Below, in pieces: positions 18,659-27,690 of a stretch of DNA of 64,000 nucleotides; the first letter of the stretch is position 1; the number at the start of each line of letters is the position of its first letter. A program made the translations under genes and the position numbers. The stretch comes from Alphaproteobacteria bacterium (GTDB taxonomy: Bacteria; Pseudomonadota; Alphaproteobacteria; Rickettsiales; JABCZZ01): contig JABCZZ010000005.1 of assembly GCA_013289445.1 (NCBI GenBank), positions 1-64,000 of the forward strand, written 5' to 3'. A model generated the notes under the pieces. It searched no databases, was not told the origin of the DNA, and saw nothing but the letters and a program-made list of their open reading frames with translations.

Positions 18659-20068
18659 ATGCCAACAGGTTCTAAACCGAGCGTGCCGTTTTCGATTTTG
18701 CTCAGGACGGTAGCGCTGGTAACCAGCCCCGCACTGATCACGCTTGCAGTACTGGTAGGGGTGGGCACGCTGAGCCTTAATCAGTTTCTCTATTCGTATG
18801 CTGCCATCCTCATTGCCACCACGCTCTTTTTGCGCCCCTTTCTTGCAAGCGTGGGCACGCTTACCGTCTATGTCAACGAGCTTGCGGAAGACAAGCAGGT
18901 GCAGGAGCCCGATCTCGGTTTTCTCAGTGCCATGAGCGAGCTTTCAACATCGCTGGTGCGGTTACACCATTCCTGGGAAAATAAAAAACAGCAAATGGGT
19001 AACATCATCACCGAGCGCGAAATTCTCGTCGATTCCTTGCCTGATATTCTGGTGATGTGCAACGATGACCACGTGATCGTGCGCACCAACAAGGCGGCAC
19101 GCACCATCTTTGGCCAGAACCTCGCCAACAAGCCGCTTAGAACCGTGATTCCCAATGATGTGCTTGCCAACGGCGTCTCTGCGGTCATTGAGGAACTTAA
19201 GGGCCGTGAAGTGGAATTCCGCCTTGATGATCCGGTGCCACGCGATTTTCGCGCCATCATTGAGCGTTTTCCGATTGCTTCGACCGGTGGCATTTCGGTG
19301 ATCATCACGCTTAACGATGTTACGGAACTCAAGCGTGTGGAAAAAATGCGCGCCGATTTCGTTGCCAATGCCAGCCATGAGATCCGTACGCCGCTTGCCA
19401 GCATTAAAGGGTTTGTTGAGACGTTGCGCGGACCGGCGAAGGATGACCCCGAAGCGCGCGATGAATTTCTTAAGGTCATGGACGAGCAGGCGACGCGCAT
19501 GACCAACCTGATTACCGATCTGCTGTCGCTCTCCAAGATCGAGATGAATGCCCATTCCACGCCGCAAGGTAAAGTGGATGTGTTGCGTATCATCCGTAAT
19601 GAAAAGGAAACCTTCTCCTGGCTGGCGAAAGAAAAAGACATGACGATTCGTATCGAACTTTCCGATACGCTGCCGCCCGCACGCGGTGAAGAACGCGAAC
19701 TCATGCAGGTGGTGCATAATCTTATCGGCAACGCGATCAAATACGGCAATGCCTCCACCGAAGTCACCGTAACGGCACGCGTGACCTCCATGCTGCCTCA
19801 GGATCCCAACTTTGTTAACCAGGACCGGGCGATTTGCGTCTCTATCACTGACCGGGGCGAGGGTATTCCCAAGCAACATCTGCCACGCCTGACGGAGCGG
19901 TTTTACCGAGTAGATTCAGCACGTACGCGCACCATCGGCGGCACCGGTCTTGGCCTTGCCATCGTCAAACATATCATCAACCGCCATCGCGGTGTACTTG
20001 CCATAGACAGTGTGGTAGGTGAGGGCAGTACTTTCAGCGTGTTTCTGCCGATTTATGGTGAAGAATAA
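18659..20068 (+). CDS. phoR: Phosphate regulon sensor histidine kinase PhoR
   Basis: A 469-residue kinase. Two N-terminal TM helices (about residues 12-35 and 42-62) precede a linker, a PAS domain (VDSLPDILVMCNDDHVIVRT to about residue 225), the HisKA motif [15 protein letters not shown] with the phospho-acceptor His240, and the ATPase domain: N box HNLIGNAIKYG, G1 DRGEGIP, F box RFYRVDSARTR, G2 GGTGLGLAIVKHI. PhoR controls PhoB according to Pst transporter activity. Membership in one cluster with pstCAB supports PhoR over other kinases. No phoB gene is present in the window. Its 3' end overlaps pstC. Confidence 0.93.
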   Translation: MPTGSKPSVPFSILLRTVALVTSPALITLAVLVGVGTLSLNQFLYSYAAILIATTLFLRPFLASVGTLTVYVNELAEDKQVQEPDLGFLSAMSELSTSLVRLHHSWENKKQQMGNIITEREILVDSLPDILVMCNDDHVIVRTNKAARTIFGQNLANKPLRTVIPNDVLANGVSAVIEELKGREVEFRLDDPVPRDFRAIIERFPIASTGGISVIITLNDVTELKRVEKMRADFVANASHEIRTPLASIKGFVETLRGPAKDDPEARDEFLKVMDEQATRMTNLITDLLSLSKIEMNAHSTPQGKVDVLRIIRNEKETFSWLAKEKDMTIRIELSDTLPPARGEERELMQVVHNLIGNAIKYGNASTEVTVTARVTSMLPQDPNFVNQDRAICVSITDRGEGIPKQHLPRLTERFYRVDSARTRTIGGTGLGLAIVKHIINRHRGVLAIDSVVGEGSTFSVFLPIYGEE

Positions 20069-20978
20069 AGCCTTTTTGAGCCGGTTCCTGATGGCGCTGT
20101 TTTTATTCTCAGCGTTATTTTCGATATTTATTACGGCGGCGATTCTTCTGACGGTGCTCATCGAGTCGCTGCATTTTTTCCATACGGTACGACTTGGCGA
20201 TTTTCTGTTCGGGCTGCATTGGAGTCCGCAACTTGCCATTCGCGCTGACCAGGCAGGAAGCTCAGGTGCCTTTGGCGCTATTCCGTTATTTGCCGGAACA
20301 TTCCTTATTATGATTGTAGCGATGTGCGTTGCGGTGCCGCTGGGCCTGTTCTCGGCGATTTATATGGCGGAATATGCAGCGGTGAACACGCGCGCCACCG
20401 TCAAGCCGTTGCTGGAAATTCTGGCGGGCATACCGACCGTGGTTTACGGCTATTTCGCCATTATTGCAGTGACACCGATGTTGCGCATGCTGGGCAATGC
20501 GCTGGGCGTGGATGTTTCGACCGAAAGCGCACTTGCCGCAGGGCTGGTCATGGGCGTGATGATCATTCCGTTTGTCTCTTCGCTATCAGACGACATCATC
20601 ACGGCCGTGCCACAATCGCTGCGTGATGCATCGCTTGGCCTAGGTGCCACGCGATCGGAAACCATCTGCAATGTCGTACTGCCTGCCGCGCTGCCGGGCA
20701 TCATGGGTGCGATTATGCTTGCCATCTCACGCGCGATGGGAGAGACGATGATTGTCGTCATGGCCGCGGGATTCGCTGCCAATCTCACCGCCAATCCGCT
20801 GAGTGCAGTTACCACCGTCACCGCGCAGATCGTGGCATTGCTGGTGGGCGATCAGGCCTTCGACAGCCCCAAGACGCTGGCCGCCTTTGCGCTCGGACTC
20901 ACGTTGTTTGTCATTACGCTGATACTGAATGTCATCGCCTTGCATATCGTCAAAAAATATCAGGAGGCGTATGAGTAG
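20055..20978 (+). CDS. pstC: Phosphate ABC transporter permease PstC
   Basis: A 307-residue inner-membrane permease with six predicted TM helices. The frame is open 36 bp upstream, but ATG 20055 (or GTG 20058) gives a short charged N terminus (MVKNKAFLSRF) before the first helix; neither has a strong ribosome site. Family signatures include FAGTFLIMIVAMCVAVPLG, LEILAGIPTVVYGYFAI and the EAA-like loop SLRDASLGLGATRSETICNV. With PstA it forms the channel for phosphate delivered by PstS. It overlaps phoR by 14 bp and pstA by 8 bp, which suggests translational coupling. Confidence 0.93.
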   Translation: MVKNKAFLSRFLMALFLFSALFSIFITAAILLTVLIESLHFFHTVRLGDFLFGLHWSPQLAIRADQAGSSGAFGAIPLFAGTFLIMIVAMCVAVPLGLFSAIYMAEYAAVNTRATVKPLLEILAGIPTVVYGYFAIIAVTPMLRMLGNALGVDVSTESALAAGLVMGVMIIPFVSSLSDDIITAVPQSLRDASLGLGATRSETICNVVLPAALPGIMGAIMLAISRAMGETMIVVMAAGFAANLTANPLSAVTTVTAQIVALLVGDQAFDSPKTLAAFALGLTLFVITLILNVIALHIVKKYQEAYE

Positions 20979-22221
20979 GCCCGACCTGCTTGCCAGCCGC
21001 CATCGCGCAGAACGCCGTTTCCAGATGTACGGACGCGCGGCAATTGTGTTCGCGTTGCTTGCGCTTGTGCTGCTGCTGAGCACGATTATTGAAAACGGCT
21101 GGAATGGATTTTATCATACCGAACTTCGCCTGACACTGAGCGTAGATGAAAACGTCGTGGGTCATGATCCGGCACAATTGCGCCATACGGATATGACCCC
21201 CTATATTAAACATGCGCTGCTCGCAAAATTCCCGGCCGTAACAGAGCGGCGCGAATTGCGCGAGATGGTGGGGCTGGTGAGTTCCGGCGCTTCCGTCAAG
21301 ATGCGCAAAGTACTCATTGCTGATCCAGACAAGTTGCATAAGCCGTTTACGCTGTGGCTGCCGGCGTCCGATACTATCGACCGGGCGATGAAATCAGGTG
21401 TTGATGAGAAAACACCTGAACTTCAGCGCAAGATCAGCAACCGTCAGCTTGGCTGGCTTGCGTTGTTTAAACAGCAAGGCGACGTACGTGTTGTCTTCAA
21501 TCCATATTTGCTGAGTAGTGGCGATTCGCGTGAGCCTGAGCTGGCCGGTTTCATGGGCAGCATGGTGGGCTCGTTCTTCACCCTGCTTGCCTGCATGTTC
21601 GTTGCATTCCCGGTGGGAGTGATGGCGGCAATTTACCTCGAGGAATTCGCGCCCAAGGGCCGCCTGACCGAATGGATTGAAATCAATATCAATAATCTCG
21701 CGGCCGTGCCTTCTATTGTTTTTGGTTTGCTGGGGCTTGCGGTGTATCTGGATATTGTCGGCATACCGCGTTCGGCATCGCTTGCGGGCGGCCTCACGCT
21801 GGCGCTCATGATTCTTCCCACGATCATTATCGCTACGCGTGCAAGCCTCAGGGCGATTCCCGATACTATCCGTGACGCTGCGCGTGCGCTGGGCGCCTCT
21901 CCCTTGCAGGTGGTGCTCCACCATACGTTCCCGCTTGCCATCCCAGGCATCACTACCGGCACCATTCTGGGCCTCGCTCGCGCAATAGGCGAAACGGCGC
22001 CGCTACTCATGATTGGCATGGTGGCCTTTGTGGCGGATATCCCAAAGAATATCCTCGATCCGGCGACAACCATGCCGGTACAGATCTATCTGTGGGCCAC
22101 CAGCCCGGAAGCCAGTTTTGTCGAAAAAACCTCCACGGGCATTCTGATTTTGCTTGTCATACTTATCTCTATGAATTCATTGGCTATTTTTATCCGCAGG
22201 CGCTTTGAGCACCGGTGGTAA
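20971..22221 (+). CDS. pstA: Phosphate ABC transporter permease PstA, long form
   Basis: A 416-residue permease, about 120 residues longer than E. coli PstA. ATG 20971 has AGGAGG just upstream. The extra sequence follows the first TM helix (AAIVFALLALVLLLSTII) as a soluble insert (about residues 45-185, including YIKHALLAKFPAVTERRELR). I believe this is the DUF3333 region typical of alphaproteobacterial PstA. The permease core has SLRAIPDTIRDAARALGASP, the EAA loop that contacts PstB, and ARAIGETAPLLMIG. It pairs with PstC. Confidence 0.93.
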   Translation: MSRPDLLASRHRAERRFQMYGRAAIVFALLALVLLLSTIIENGWNGFYHTELRLTLSVDENVVGHDPAQLRHTDMTPYIKHALLAKFPAVTERRELREMVGLVSSGASVKMRKVLIADPDKLHKPFTLWLPASDTIDRAMKSGVDEKTPELQRKISNRQLGWLALFKQQGDVRVVFNPYLLSSGDSREPELAGFMGSMVGSFFTLLACMFVAFPVGVMAAIYLEEFAPKGRLTEWIEININNLAAVPSIVFGLLGLAVYLDIVGIPRSASLAGGLTLALMILPTIIIATRASLRAIPDTIRDAARALGASPLQVVLHHTFPLAIPGITTGTILGLARAIGETAPLLMIGMVAFVADIPKNILDPATTMPVQIYLWATSPEASFVEKTSTGILILLVILISMNSLAIFIRRRFEHRW

Positions 22222-22274
22222 AAAAGGCATAGTGAGGCTGGACTTTCTGGGGGGCCTCTTGTACAACCCCGCCC

Positions 22275-23054
22275 ATGCAAATGCCTGCCCCGCAGACCCT
22301 GCCAAAAATCTCGAGTCGCGCGCTCAATGTGTATTATGGCGCCAAGCAGGCGCTCTTTAACATCGACATCGATATTGAATCCAATGCGGTGACTGCATTG
22401 ATTGGCCCGTCGGGTTGCGGCAAATCGACGTTCCTGCGTTCGATCAACCGCATGAATGATACCATCGACAATTGCCGCGTCGAAGGCACGCTGATTATCG
22501 ACGGCGAGAATATTTACGCACCGCATCAGGATCCGGTGCAGCTGCGCTCGCGTATCGGCATGGTGTTTCAAAAACCCAATCCGTTTCCCAAATCGATCTA
22601 CGACAATATCGCCTACGGGCCGCGCATCCACAGCCTATGCGACAATAAGGCTGATCTTGACGGACTGGTGGAAAGCAGCCTTTCCAAAGCAGGGCTGTGG
22701 AACGAGGTAAAGGATCGTCTGCGCGAACCGGGAACAAGCCTTTCCGGTGGTCAGCAGCAGCGACTATGCATCGCACGCACGATTGCAGTGAATCCCGACG
22801 TGATTCTGATGGACGAACCCTGTTCGGCGCTTGATCCCATCGCCACGGCCAAAGTTGAACAGCTAATCCACGAACTGCAGGCGCATTACACTATCGTTAT
22901 CGTCACGCATTCGATGCAACAGGCCGCACGCATTTCGCAGAAGACCGCGTTTTTCTATATGGGGAAACTGCTTGAATTTGGCGATACGTCCTCGATCTTC
23001 ACGCGCCCTTCGCTCAAGCAGACGCAGGACTACATCACCGGCCGTTACGGCTGA
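22275..23054 (+). CDS. pstB: Phosphate ABC transporter ATP-binding protein PstB
   Basis: A 259-residue ATPase, the normal length. It has Walker [10 protein letters not shown] (about residues 44-52), Q-loop [16 protein letters not shown] typical of PstB, signature LSGGQQQR, Walker [14 protein letters not shown] and H-loop IVTHSMQQA. It powers phosphate import through PstCA and is needed for PhoR signalling. It starts 53 bp after pstA. No phoU, phoB or pstS follows: the next gene, parE, is convergent and its stop codon directly abuts the pstB stop (TGA then TCA at 23052-23057). Confidence 0.96.
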   Translation: MQMPAPQTLPKISSRALNVYYGAKQALFNIDIDIESNAVTALIGPSGCGKSTFLRSINRMNDTIDNCRVEGTLIIDGENIYAPHQDPVQLRSRIGMVFQKPNPFPKSIYDNIAYGPRIHSLCDNKADLDGLVESSLSKAGLWNEVKDRLREPGTSLSGGQQQRLCIARTIAVNPDVILMDEPCSALDPIATAKVEQLIHELQAHYTIVIVTHSMQQAARISQKTAFFYMGKLLEFGDTSSIFTRPSLKQTQDYITGRYG

Positions 23055-25046
23055 TCAGATATCGAGCTGTTCCTGAAGGGCGTTGCCGCGCAGCGCCGTT
23101 TCTTCCTGAATAAACTGGAAGCGCAGTTCCGGTTTTTTGCCCATGAGCTGGTCAACGCGGTTACGCGTGTCTTCAATCATCTCATCGGCAATCATGACGC
23201 GCAATAGTACGCGTTTGCCGGACTGCATGGTGGTATCCTTAAGCTGTGCTGCCGTCATTTCGCCCAGACCTTTGAAACGGCCGATTTCAAGCTTTCCTGG
23301 CTTTTTAGAAAGTTCGGCGACTAGTTTTTCTTTTTCCTTATCGTCGCGTGCGTAATGCGTGACCGTGCCATGGGTAAGGCGGTAAAGCGGAGGCAGAGCA
23401 AGGAATAAGTGCCCGCCTTTAATAATCTCAGGCATTTCCTGGTAGAAAAACGTCATCAGCAATGAGGCAATATGCGCGCCATCCACATCGGCATCGGTCA
23501 TGATGACGATGCGCTCGTAGCGTAATGCTGCTTCGTCGTAATGCACACCGGTGCCGCAGCCCAGTGCCAGCAGCATGTCGGAGATTTCCTGATTGGCGCG
23601 GATTTTTTCGGTAGTGGCGCTGGCCACGTTAAGAATCTTGCCACGCAGGGGCAGCACGGCCTGAGTTTCGCGGTCGCGTGCCTGTTTGGCGGAGCCGCCT
23701 GCCGAGTCGCCTTCCACGAGGAATATTTCCGTGCCCTTGCCCGAACCACGCGTGCAATCGGCAAGTTTGCCGGGTAAGCGCAAGCGCTGGGTGACCGCCT
23801 TGCGGCTGATATCTTTTTCTTGCCGGCGGCGGATGCGATCTTCGGCACGGCTGATGATGTAGTTCATCAGTTGCGTGGTGCTGTCGGGATTGCCGGCCAG
23901 CCAGTGATCGAAATGGTCGCGTACAACATTTTCCACCAGCCTTGCCGCTTCGGTGCTCACCAGTTTTTCTTTGGTCTGGCCCTGAAATTGAGGATCACGA
24001 AGGAACAGCGAAAGAATCACCACGGCATCGGTCAGCATATCCTCGCTGGTGATAACGCTGATTTTACGGTTGTTCACACGCTCGCCGTATGCCTTGAGCG
24101 CCTTGGTAAGCGCGGTTCTGAATCCGGCTTCATGGGTGCCGCCTTCGGCAGTGTGAATGGTATTGCAGTAAGAGCGCGAACTGCCTTCAAGATCAAGCGG
24201 CCATGCCACTGCCCATTCCACACGGCCTTGCTTTTCTGGCAGATCCGCTTCACCGTTGAAGGGCTCCGGTGTAACCGTGGCGCGTCCTGCGAGCGTTACA
24301 CCCAGAAAGTCCTTAAGGCCCCCGGGAAAATGCAGCGTGCCTTCGGCAGGAATATCGCTGCCATCCTCAAGCAGGGAAGGATCGCACTTCCAGCGTATCT
24401 CGACGCCGCGATACAGGTATGCTTTGGAGCGGGCGAGCTTGTATAGTTTTTCCGGACGAAACTTGGCGCGCGCACCAAAGATTTGCGGATCGGGATGAAA
24501 TGTTATCGTGGTGCCCTTGCGGTTCTGCGCCTTGCCGTCTTTGGTCAGCTTGCCTTGCGGTTCGCCGCGTGAATAACTCTGGCGATAAATGGTCTGGTTG
24601 CGGATGACCTCGACTTCCAGCTTATCCGAAAGCGCATTGACCACCGAGATGCCTACACCGTGCAGGCCGCCGGAGGTTTCATAATTCTTGCCGCTGAATT
24701 TTCCGCCCGAATGCAGCATGGTGAAAATGACTTCGAGTGCAGATTTTTTAGGAAATTTGGGATGCGGATCGATAGGGATGCCGCGGCCATTGTCGCGCAC
24801 AATAACGCGGTTGCCGGCATCCAGCTCTATCTCAATACGCGTGGCATGTCCTGCCACGGCTTCGTCCATAGAATTGTCGAATACTTCACTCGCCAGATGG
24901 TGCATGGCGTTCTCGTCGGTGCCGCCGATATACATGCCGGGACGGCGGCGAACGGGCTCAAGCCCTTCCAGAACCTCAATATCGCGGGCGGTATAGGCTT
25001 CGTTTTTGGCCGGTTTCCCTTTGGCCTGACTGAAGAGATCGCTCAT
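23055..25046 (-). CDS. parE: DNA topoisomerase IV subunit B
   Basis: A 663-residue type II topoisomerase ATPase subunit. Length and sequence fit ParE rather than GyrB (about 800): there is no GyrB-type insert in the C-terminal half. It has the GHKL ATPase with EVFDNSMDEAVAG, IVRDNGRGIPIDPHPKF and TSGGLHGVGISVVNALS, the transducer domain, and the TOPRIM with EIFLVEGDSAGGSAKQARDR, PLRGKILNV and the metal-binding MTDADVDGAHIASL. With ParC it decatenates daughter chromosomes. It ends immediately against pstB. Confidence 0.95.
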   Translation of the reverse strand: MSDLFSQAKGKPAKNEAYTARDIEVLEGLEPVRRRPGMYIGGTDENAMHHLASEVFDNSMDEAVAGHATRIEIELDAGNRVIVRDNGRGIPIDPHPKFPKKSALEVIFTMLHSGGKFSGKNYETSGGLHGVGISVVNALSDKLEVEVIRNQTIYRQSYSRGEPQGKLTKDGKAQNRKGTTITFHPDPQIFGARAKFRPEKLYKLARSKAYLYRGVEIRWKCDPSLLEDGSDIPAEGTLHFPGGLKDFLGVTLAGRATVTPEPFNGEADLPEKQGRVEWAVAWPLDLEGSSRSYCNTIHTAEGGTHEAGFRTALTKALKAYGERVNNRKISVITSEDMLTDAVVILSLFLRDPQFQGQTKEKLVSTEAARLVENVVRDHFDHWLAGNPDSTTQLMNYIISRAEDRIRRRQEKDISRKAVTQRLRLPGKLADCTRGSGKGTEIFLVEGDSAGGSAKQARDRETQAVLPLRGKILNVASATTEKIRANQEISDMLLALGCGTGVHYDEAALRYERIVIMTDADVDGAHIASLLMTFFYQEMPEIIKGGHLFLALPPLYRLTHGTVTHYARDDKEKEKLVAELSKKPGKLEIGRFKGLGEMTAAQLKDTTMQSGKRVLLRVMIADEMIEDTRNRVDQLMGKKPELRFQFIQEETALRGNALQEQLDI

Positions 25047-25083
25047 GGCGGGGCAGTATAACGGCTTGCAAAGTCAATACAAG

Positions 25084-25152
25084 AGCCAATTTGGCTGGTT
25101 TATCAGAAAAATGAGCCGCCTTAATAATTCTGTAACCTAGCCTTGGTATAGT
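25084..25152 (+). promoter_or_regulatory. parE / 25159 divergent region with palindrome and late -10
   Basis: The 112-bp divergent gap holds a palindrome AGCCAA-T-TTGGCT at 25084-25096 and a TATAGT hexamer at 25147-25152. The hexamer ends 6 bp before the ATG at 25159, so a transcript from it would start at or next to the start codon. I see no good -35 at 17 bp. The palindrome could be an operator for either gene. Confidence 0.35.
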
Positions 25153-25158
25153 AAAAAC

Positions 25159-25821
25159 ATGGCTGAATCCGTCCCTTCAACATCCCCTGCGCCGATGGAC
25201 ATAACTCCGCTTATTGCAAAACATAAAGTGGAAATTGACCGAGTTATGTCGCTTGATTCGCTTCCCCAGCAGGAAGCAATGATCAAATACGGTATCAACC
25301 CGCGCGATCTGGAAGAGCATTATAAAGAATTTGGTATCAAGGCGGCTGAACTAAAGCAGCGGGATATTGCTGCTGCACGTAAGACGAGTTTCATGGGCTT
25401 TGGATCGTATTTTGCGACATTGGCGGCGCTTATTATTCCGTTCGGCAAGGAAAAGAGAAGTCTCAGCAACAGATTCAGCAGCGGCAATAAACTGATAGGT
25501 GGATTCTTAATAGGAATTGCGCCCCTTTTTATAGGCCTGTTTTCCGGCGGCTGGCTGGGCTCGCGCCTTTTCGGGCAAAGCATTCGTAAGGAAAGCGGCG
25601 AACTTGCGCACGCGGTACGCTCGGTACTGGAGCGGGAACTTGCTGTCGCCATTGAGAATAAGGAAATTGAAACGACGGCTCAGAAGCCCATGACCGCTCA
25701 GCAAAACGTTGCCGTCACCGAATCGCGCAAGACGACGTTGCAGCCACGTGAAAGCTTTGGGGCGGAAGTGGCTAAGGAAAAAGCAGCCAGCCAAGCAGCA
25801 GGTGCTGGCCAGGCGATATAA
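25159..25821 (+). CDS. Unknown membrane protein, 220 residues
   Basis: I do not recognise this protein. Residues 1-75 are soluble and charged (KHKVEIDRVMSLDSLPQQEA; EEHYKEFGIKAAELKQRDIA). Two hydrophobic stretches follow, SYFATLAALIIPFG (about 82-95) and LIGGFLIGIAPLFIGLFSGG (about 112-131), with a Gly-rich turn. The C-terminal 90 residues are soluble with many Ala, Gln, Glu and Lys. No Shine-Dalgarno is visible before the ATG; a TATAGT lies 6 bp upstream, so it may be leaderless. It is a single gene between parE (divergent) and metX. Confidence 0.75.
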   Translation: MAESVPSTSPAPMDITPLIAKHKVEIDRVMSLDSLPQQEAMIKYGINPRDLEEHYKEFGIKAAELKQRDIAAARKTSFMGFGSYFATLAALIIPFGKEKRSLSNRFSSGNKLIGGFLIGIAPLFIGLFSGGWLGSRLFGQSIRKESGELAHAVRSVLERELAVAIENKEIETTAQKPMTAQQNVAVTESRKTTLQPRESFGAEVAKEKAASQAAGAGQAI

Positions 25822-25886
25822 TCTCATCTTCCGTGATGTTTCCCGTATAGCACGCATGCACAAAATAGGGTCAATAGACTCTGGAC

Positions 25887-25918
25887 AGGCCCGATCTACC
25901 TGCTAGTTTCTTGGGCCT
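25887..25918 (+). promoter_or_regulatory. Hairpin abutting the metX start codon
   Basis: A perfect 6-bp inverted repeat AGGCCC (25887-25892) and GGGCCT (25913-25918) encloses 20 bases, and its last base directly precedes the metX ATG. No Shine-Dalgarno is visible outside it. The structure could control translation of metX-metW. The region does not match the SAM-II riboswitch sequence I remember, so I do not name a ligand. Confidence 0.4.
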
Positions 25919-27088
25919 ATGCCTATTGTAGAAAAAGAAACCATATTATCGGCGTTTGGTCCGCAGTACCATGAAGTGGCAGTGGGGCGCATCGCCATGC
26001 TCAAGGGACCGCTCAAACTTGAATGCGGCATGGAGGTTTCCGACTTTCCCGTGGCGTTTCAGACCTACGGCACGCTTAATGCCGAAAAATCCAATGCCAT
26101 TCTGGCGTGCCACGGCCTCACCGGCGATCAATATGCGTTGGGCACTCATCCCGTCACCGGCAAGCCCGGCTGGTGGGAACTGCTTATTGGTCCGGGCAAG
26201 GTGATCGATACCGATCGGTATTTTGTCATCGCTACCAATGTCATCGGCGGCTGCATGGGCTCGTTCGGGCCCAAATCCATTAATCCTGCGACAGGCAAAT
26301 CCTACGGGCTTGATTTTCCCGTCGTAACGATTGCCGATATGGTGCATGCGCAGGCGTTGTTGCTCGATCAACTGGGCATTAAACAGCTCTTCTGCGTGCT
26401 CGGCGGCTCCATGGGAGGCATGATCGCGCTTTCCTGGGCGGCGCTTTACCCTGACCGCGTGTTCTGTGCGATCCCGATTGCCACATCGGCGAAACATTCG
26501 GCGCAAAACATCGCGTTTCATGAAATCGGCCGCCAGTCAATCATGGTTGACCCTGACTGGTGCGACGGTAAATATTTCGAACAGAAAAAATTTCCGGTAA
26601 AGGGGCTTTCCGTGGCGCGCATGGCCGCGCATATTACGTATCTTTCCGAACATGCGCTGCATCGCAAATTTGGACGCAGCCTGCAAGACCGCGAGCGGAT
26701 TTCTTATGGCTTCGAGGCTGATTTTCAGGTGGAAAGTTATCTGCGTTATCAAGGAGCGGCATTTGTCGAACGGTTCGACGCCAATTCCTATTTCTATATC
26801 ACCCGCGCTATGGATTATTTTGATCTCACGCAGAACGGCGGTCTTACGCAATGTTTTCTGGGCAGCAAGGCACGCTTTCTGATCATTGCGTTTTCCTCCG
26901 ACTGGCTGTTTCCCACCAGTGAAAGCCGTGTGATTGTACGCGCGCTTAACGCGGCGGCGGTCAATGTCAGTTTTGCCGAAATCACCACCGATAAGGGCCA
27001 CGATGCTTTCCTGCTCGACGAGCCGGAATTTTTTCTCACGGTAAAAGGATTCCTCCGCGGCGCTGCCGAAAAACGAGGTATCGCATGA
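25919..27088 (+). CDS. metX: Homoserine O-acetyltransferase (or O-succinyl/acyl variant)
   Basis: A 389-residue alpha/beta hydrolase-fold acyltransferase that activates homoserine for methionine synthesis. It has [13 protein letters not shown], the nucleophile elbow [18 protein letters not shown] with the catalytic Ser, the lid region with QSIMVDPDW, the catalytic Asp in [10 protein letters not shown] and the His in [13 protein letters not shown]. Length is normal. MetX proteins use acetyl- or succinyl-CoA, and the sequence alone does not decide. The stop overlaps the metW start by 4 bp; metX-metW is a standard pair in proteobacteria. Confidence 0.93.
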   Translation: MPIVEKETILSAFGPQYHEVAVGRIAMLKGPLKLECGMEVSDFPVAFQTYGTLNAEKSNAILACHGLTGDQYALGTHPVTGKPGWWELLIGPGKVIDTDRYFVIATNVIGGCMGSFGPKSINPATGKSYGLDFPVVTIADMVHAQALLLDQLGIKQLFCVLGGSMGGMIALSWAALYPDRVFCAIPIATSAKHSAQNIAFHEIGRQSIMVDPDWCDGKYFEQKKFPVKGLSVARMAAHITYLSEHALHRKFGRSLQDRERISYGFEADFQVESYLRYQGAAFVERFDANSYFYITRAMDYFDLTQNGGLTQCFLGSKARFLIIAFSSDWLFPTSESRVIVRALNAAAVNVSFAEITTDKGHDAFLLDEPEFFLTVKGFLRGAAEKRGIA

Positions 27089-27690
27089 AATTGCGCGCGG
27101 ATTTGCAAGCCATAGCCGATCTGGTGCCCGCGGGCAGCAAGGTGCTTGATATTGGCTGCGGTGAAGGTGAATTGCTTGCATGGCTTGCCGAAGAAAAGCA
27201 TGTCGATGGCCGCGGTATGGAGCTAAGCCAGGCGGGCGTGAATGCCAGCATCGCGCGCGGGCTTTCCGTAGTGCAGGGCAATGCCGATACCGATTTGCAG
27301 TATTATCCCACCAAAGCGTATGACTATGTGATTCTAAGCCAGACCTTGCAGACGATGGTGACACCGGCAGAGGTCATCAAAAACCTCGTGCGCATCGGCC
27401 AGCACGCGATTATCTCAGTGCCGAATTTCGGCTATTGGAAAAACCGCCTCTACTTGCTTTTTTTAGGACGCATGCCTGTGACCAAGACGCTCAGCTATGA
27501 ATGGTATGACACACCGAACATTCACTTCTGCACGCTCAGCGATTTTGTCGCATTATGCGAGGTTACCGGTGTCGTAATTGAAAAACGCGTCTATGTCGAC
27601 GAGAGCGGCGTGCCTTCGTATTTTCAGGGCAGGGGGCTATTCGCCAATCTTTTTGGTGAGCAGGGCATCTTCATGCTGAGCGGAATCTAA
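27085..27690 (+). CDS. metW: Methionine biosynthesis protein MetW
   Basis: A 201-residue SAM-dependent methyltransferase-fold protein with the motif [20 protein letters not shown], then [20 protein letters not shown] and [20 protein letters not shown]. MetW is required with MetX for homoserine acylation in several proteobacteria. Its start overlaps the metX stop as ATGA, so translation is coupled. The stop (TAA 27688-27690) touches the stop of the convergent DUF2167 gene with no spacer. Confidence 0.93.
   Translation: MKLRADLQAIADLVPAGSKVLDIGCGEGELLAWLAEEKHVDGRGMELSQAGVNASIARGLSVVQGNADTDLQYYPTKAYDYVILSQTLQTMVTPAEVIKNLVRIGQHAIISVPNFGYWKNRLYLLFLGRMPVTKTLSYEWYDTPNIHFCTLSDFVALCEVTGVVIEKRVYVDESGVPSYFQGRGLFANLFGEQGIFMLSGI

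Noticed and set aside
18868..19879. Two long open frames on the minus strand opposite phoR
   Set aside because: They are antisense shadows of a complete histidine kinase gene with all catalytic boxes.
25822..25918. SAM-II riboswitch before metX
   Set aside because: The conserved core I would expect for SAM-II is not present; only a simple hairpin is visible.
26537..27364. Open frame of 275 codons on the minus strand across metX and metW
   Set aside because: It is antisense to two well-matched, coupled genes and shows no family signatures.
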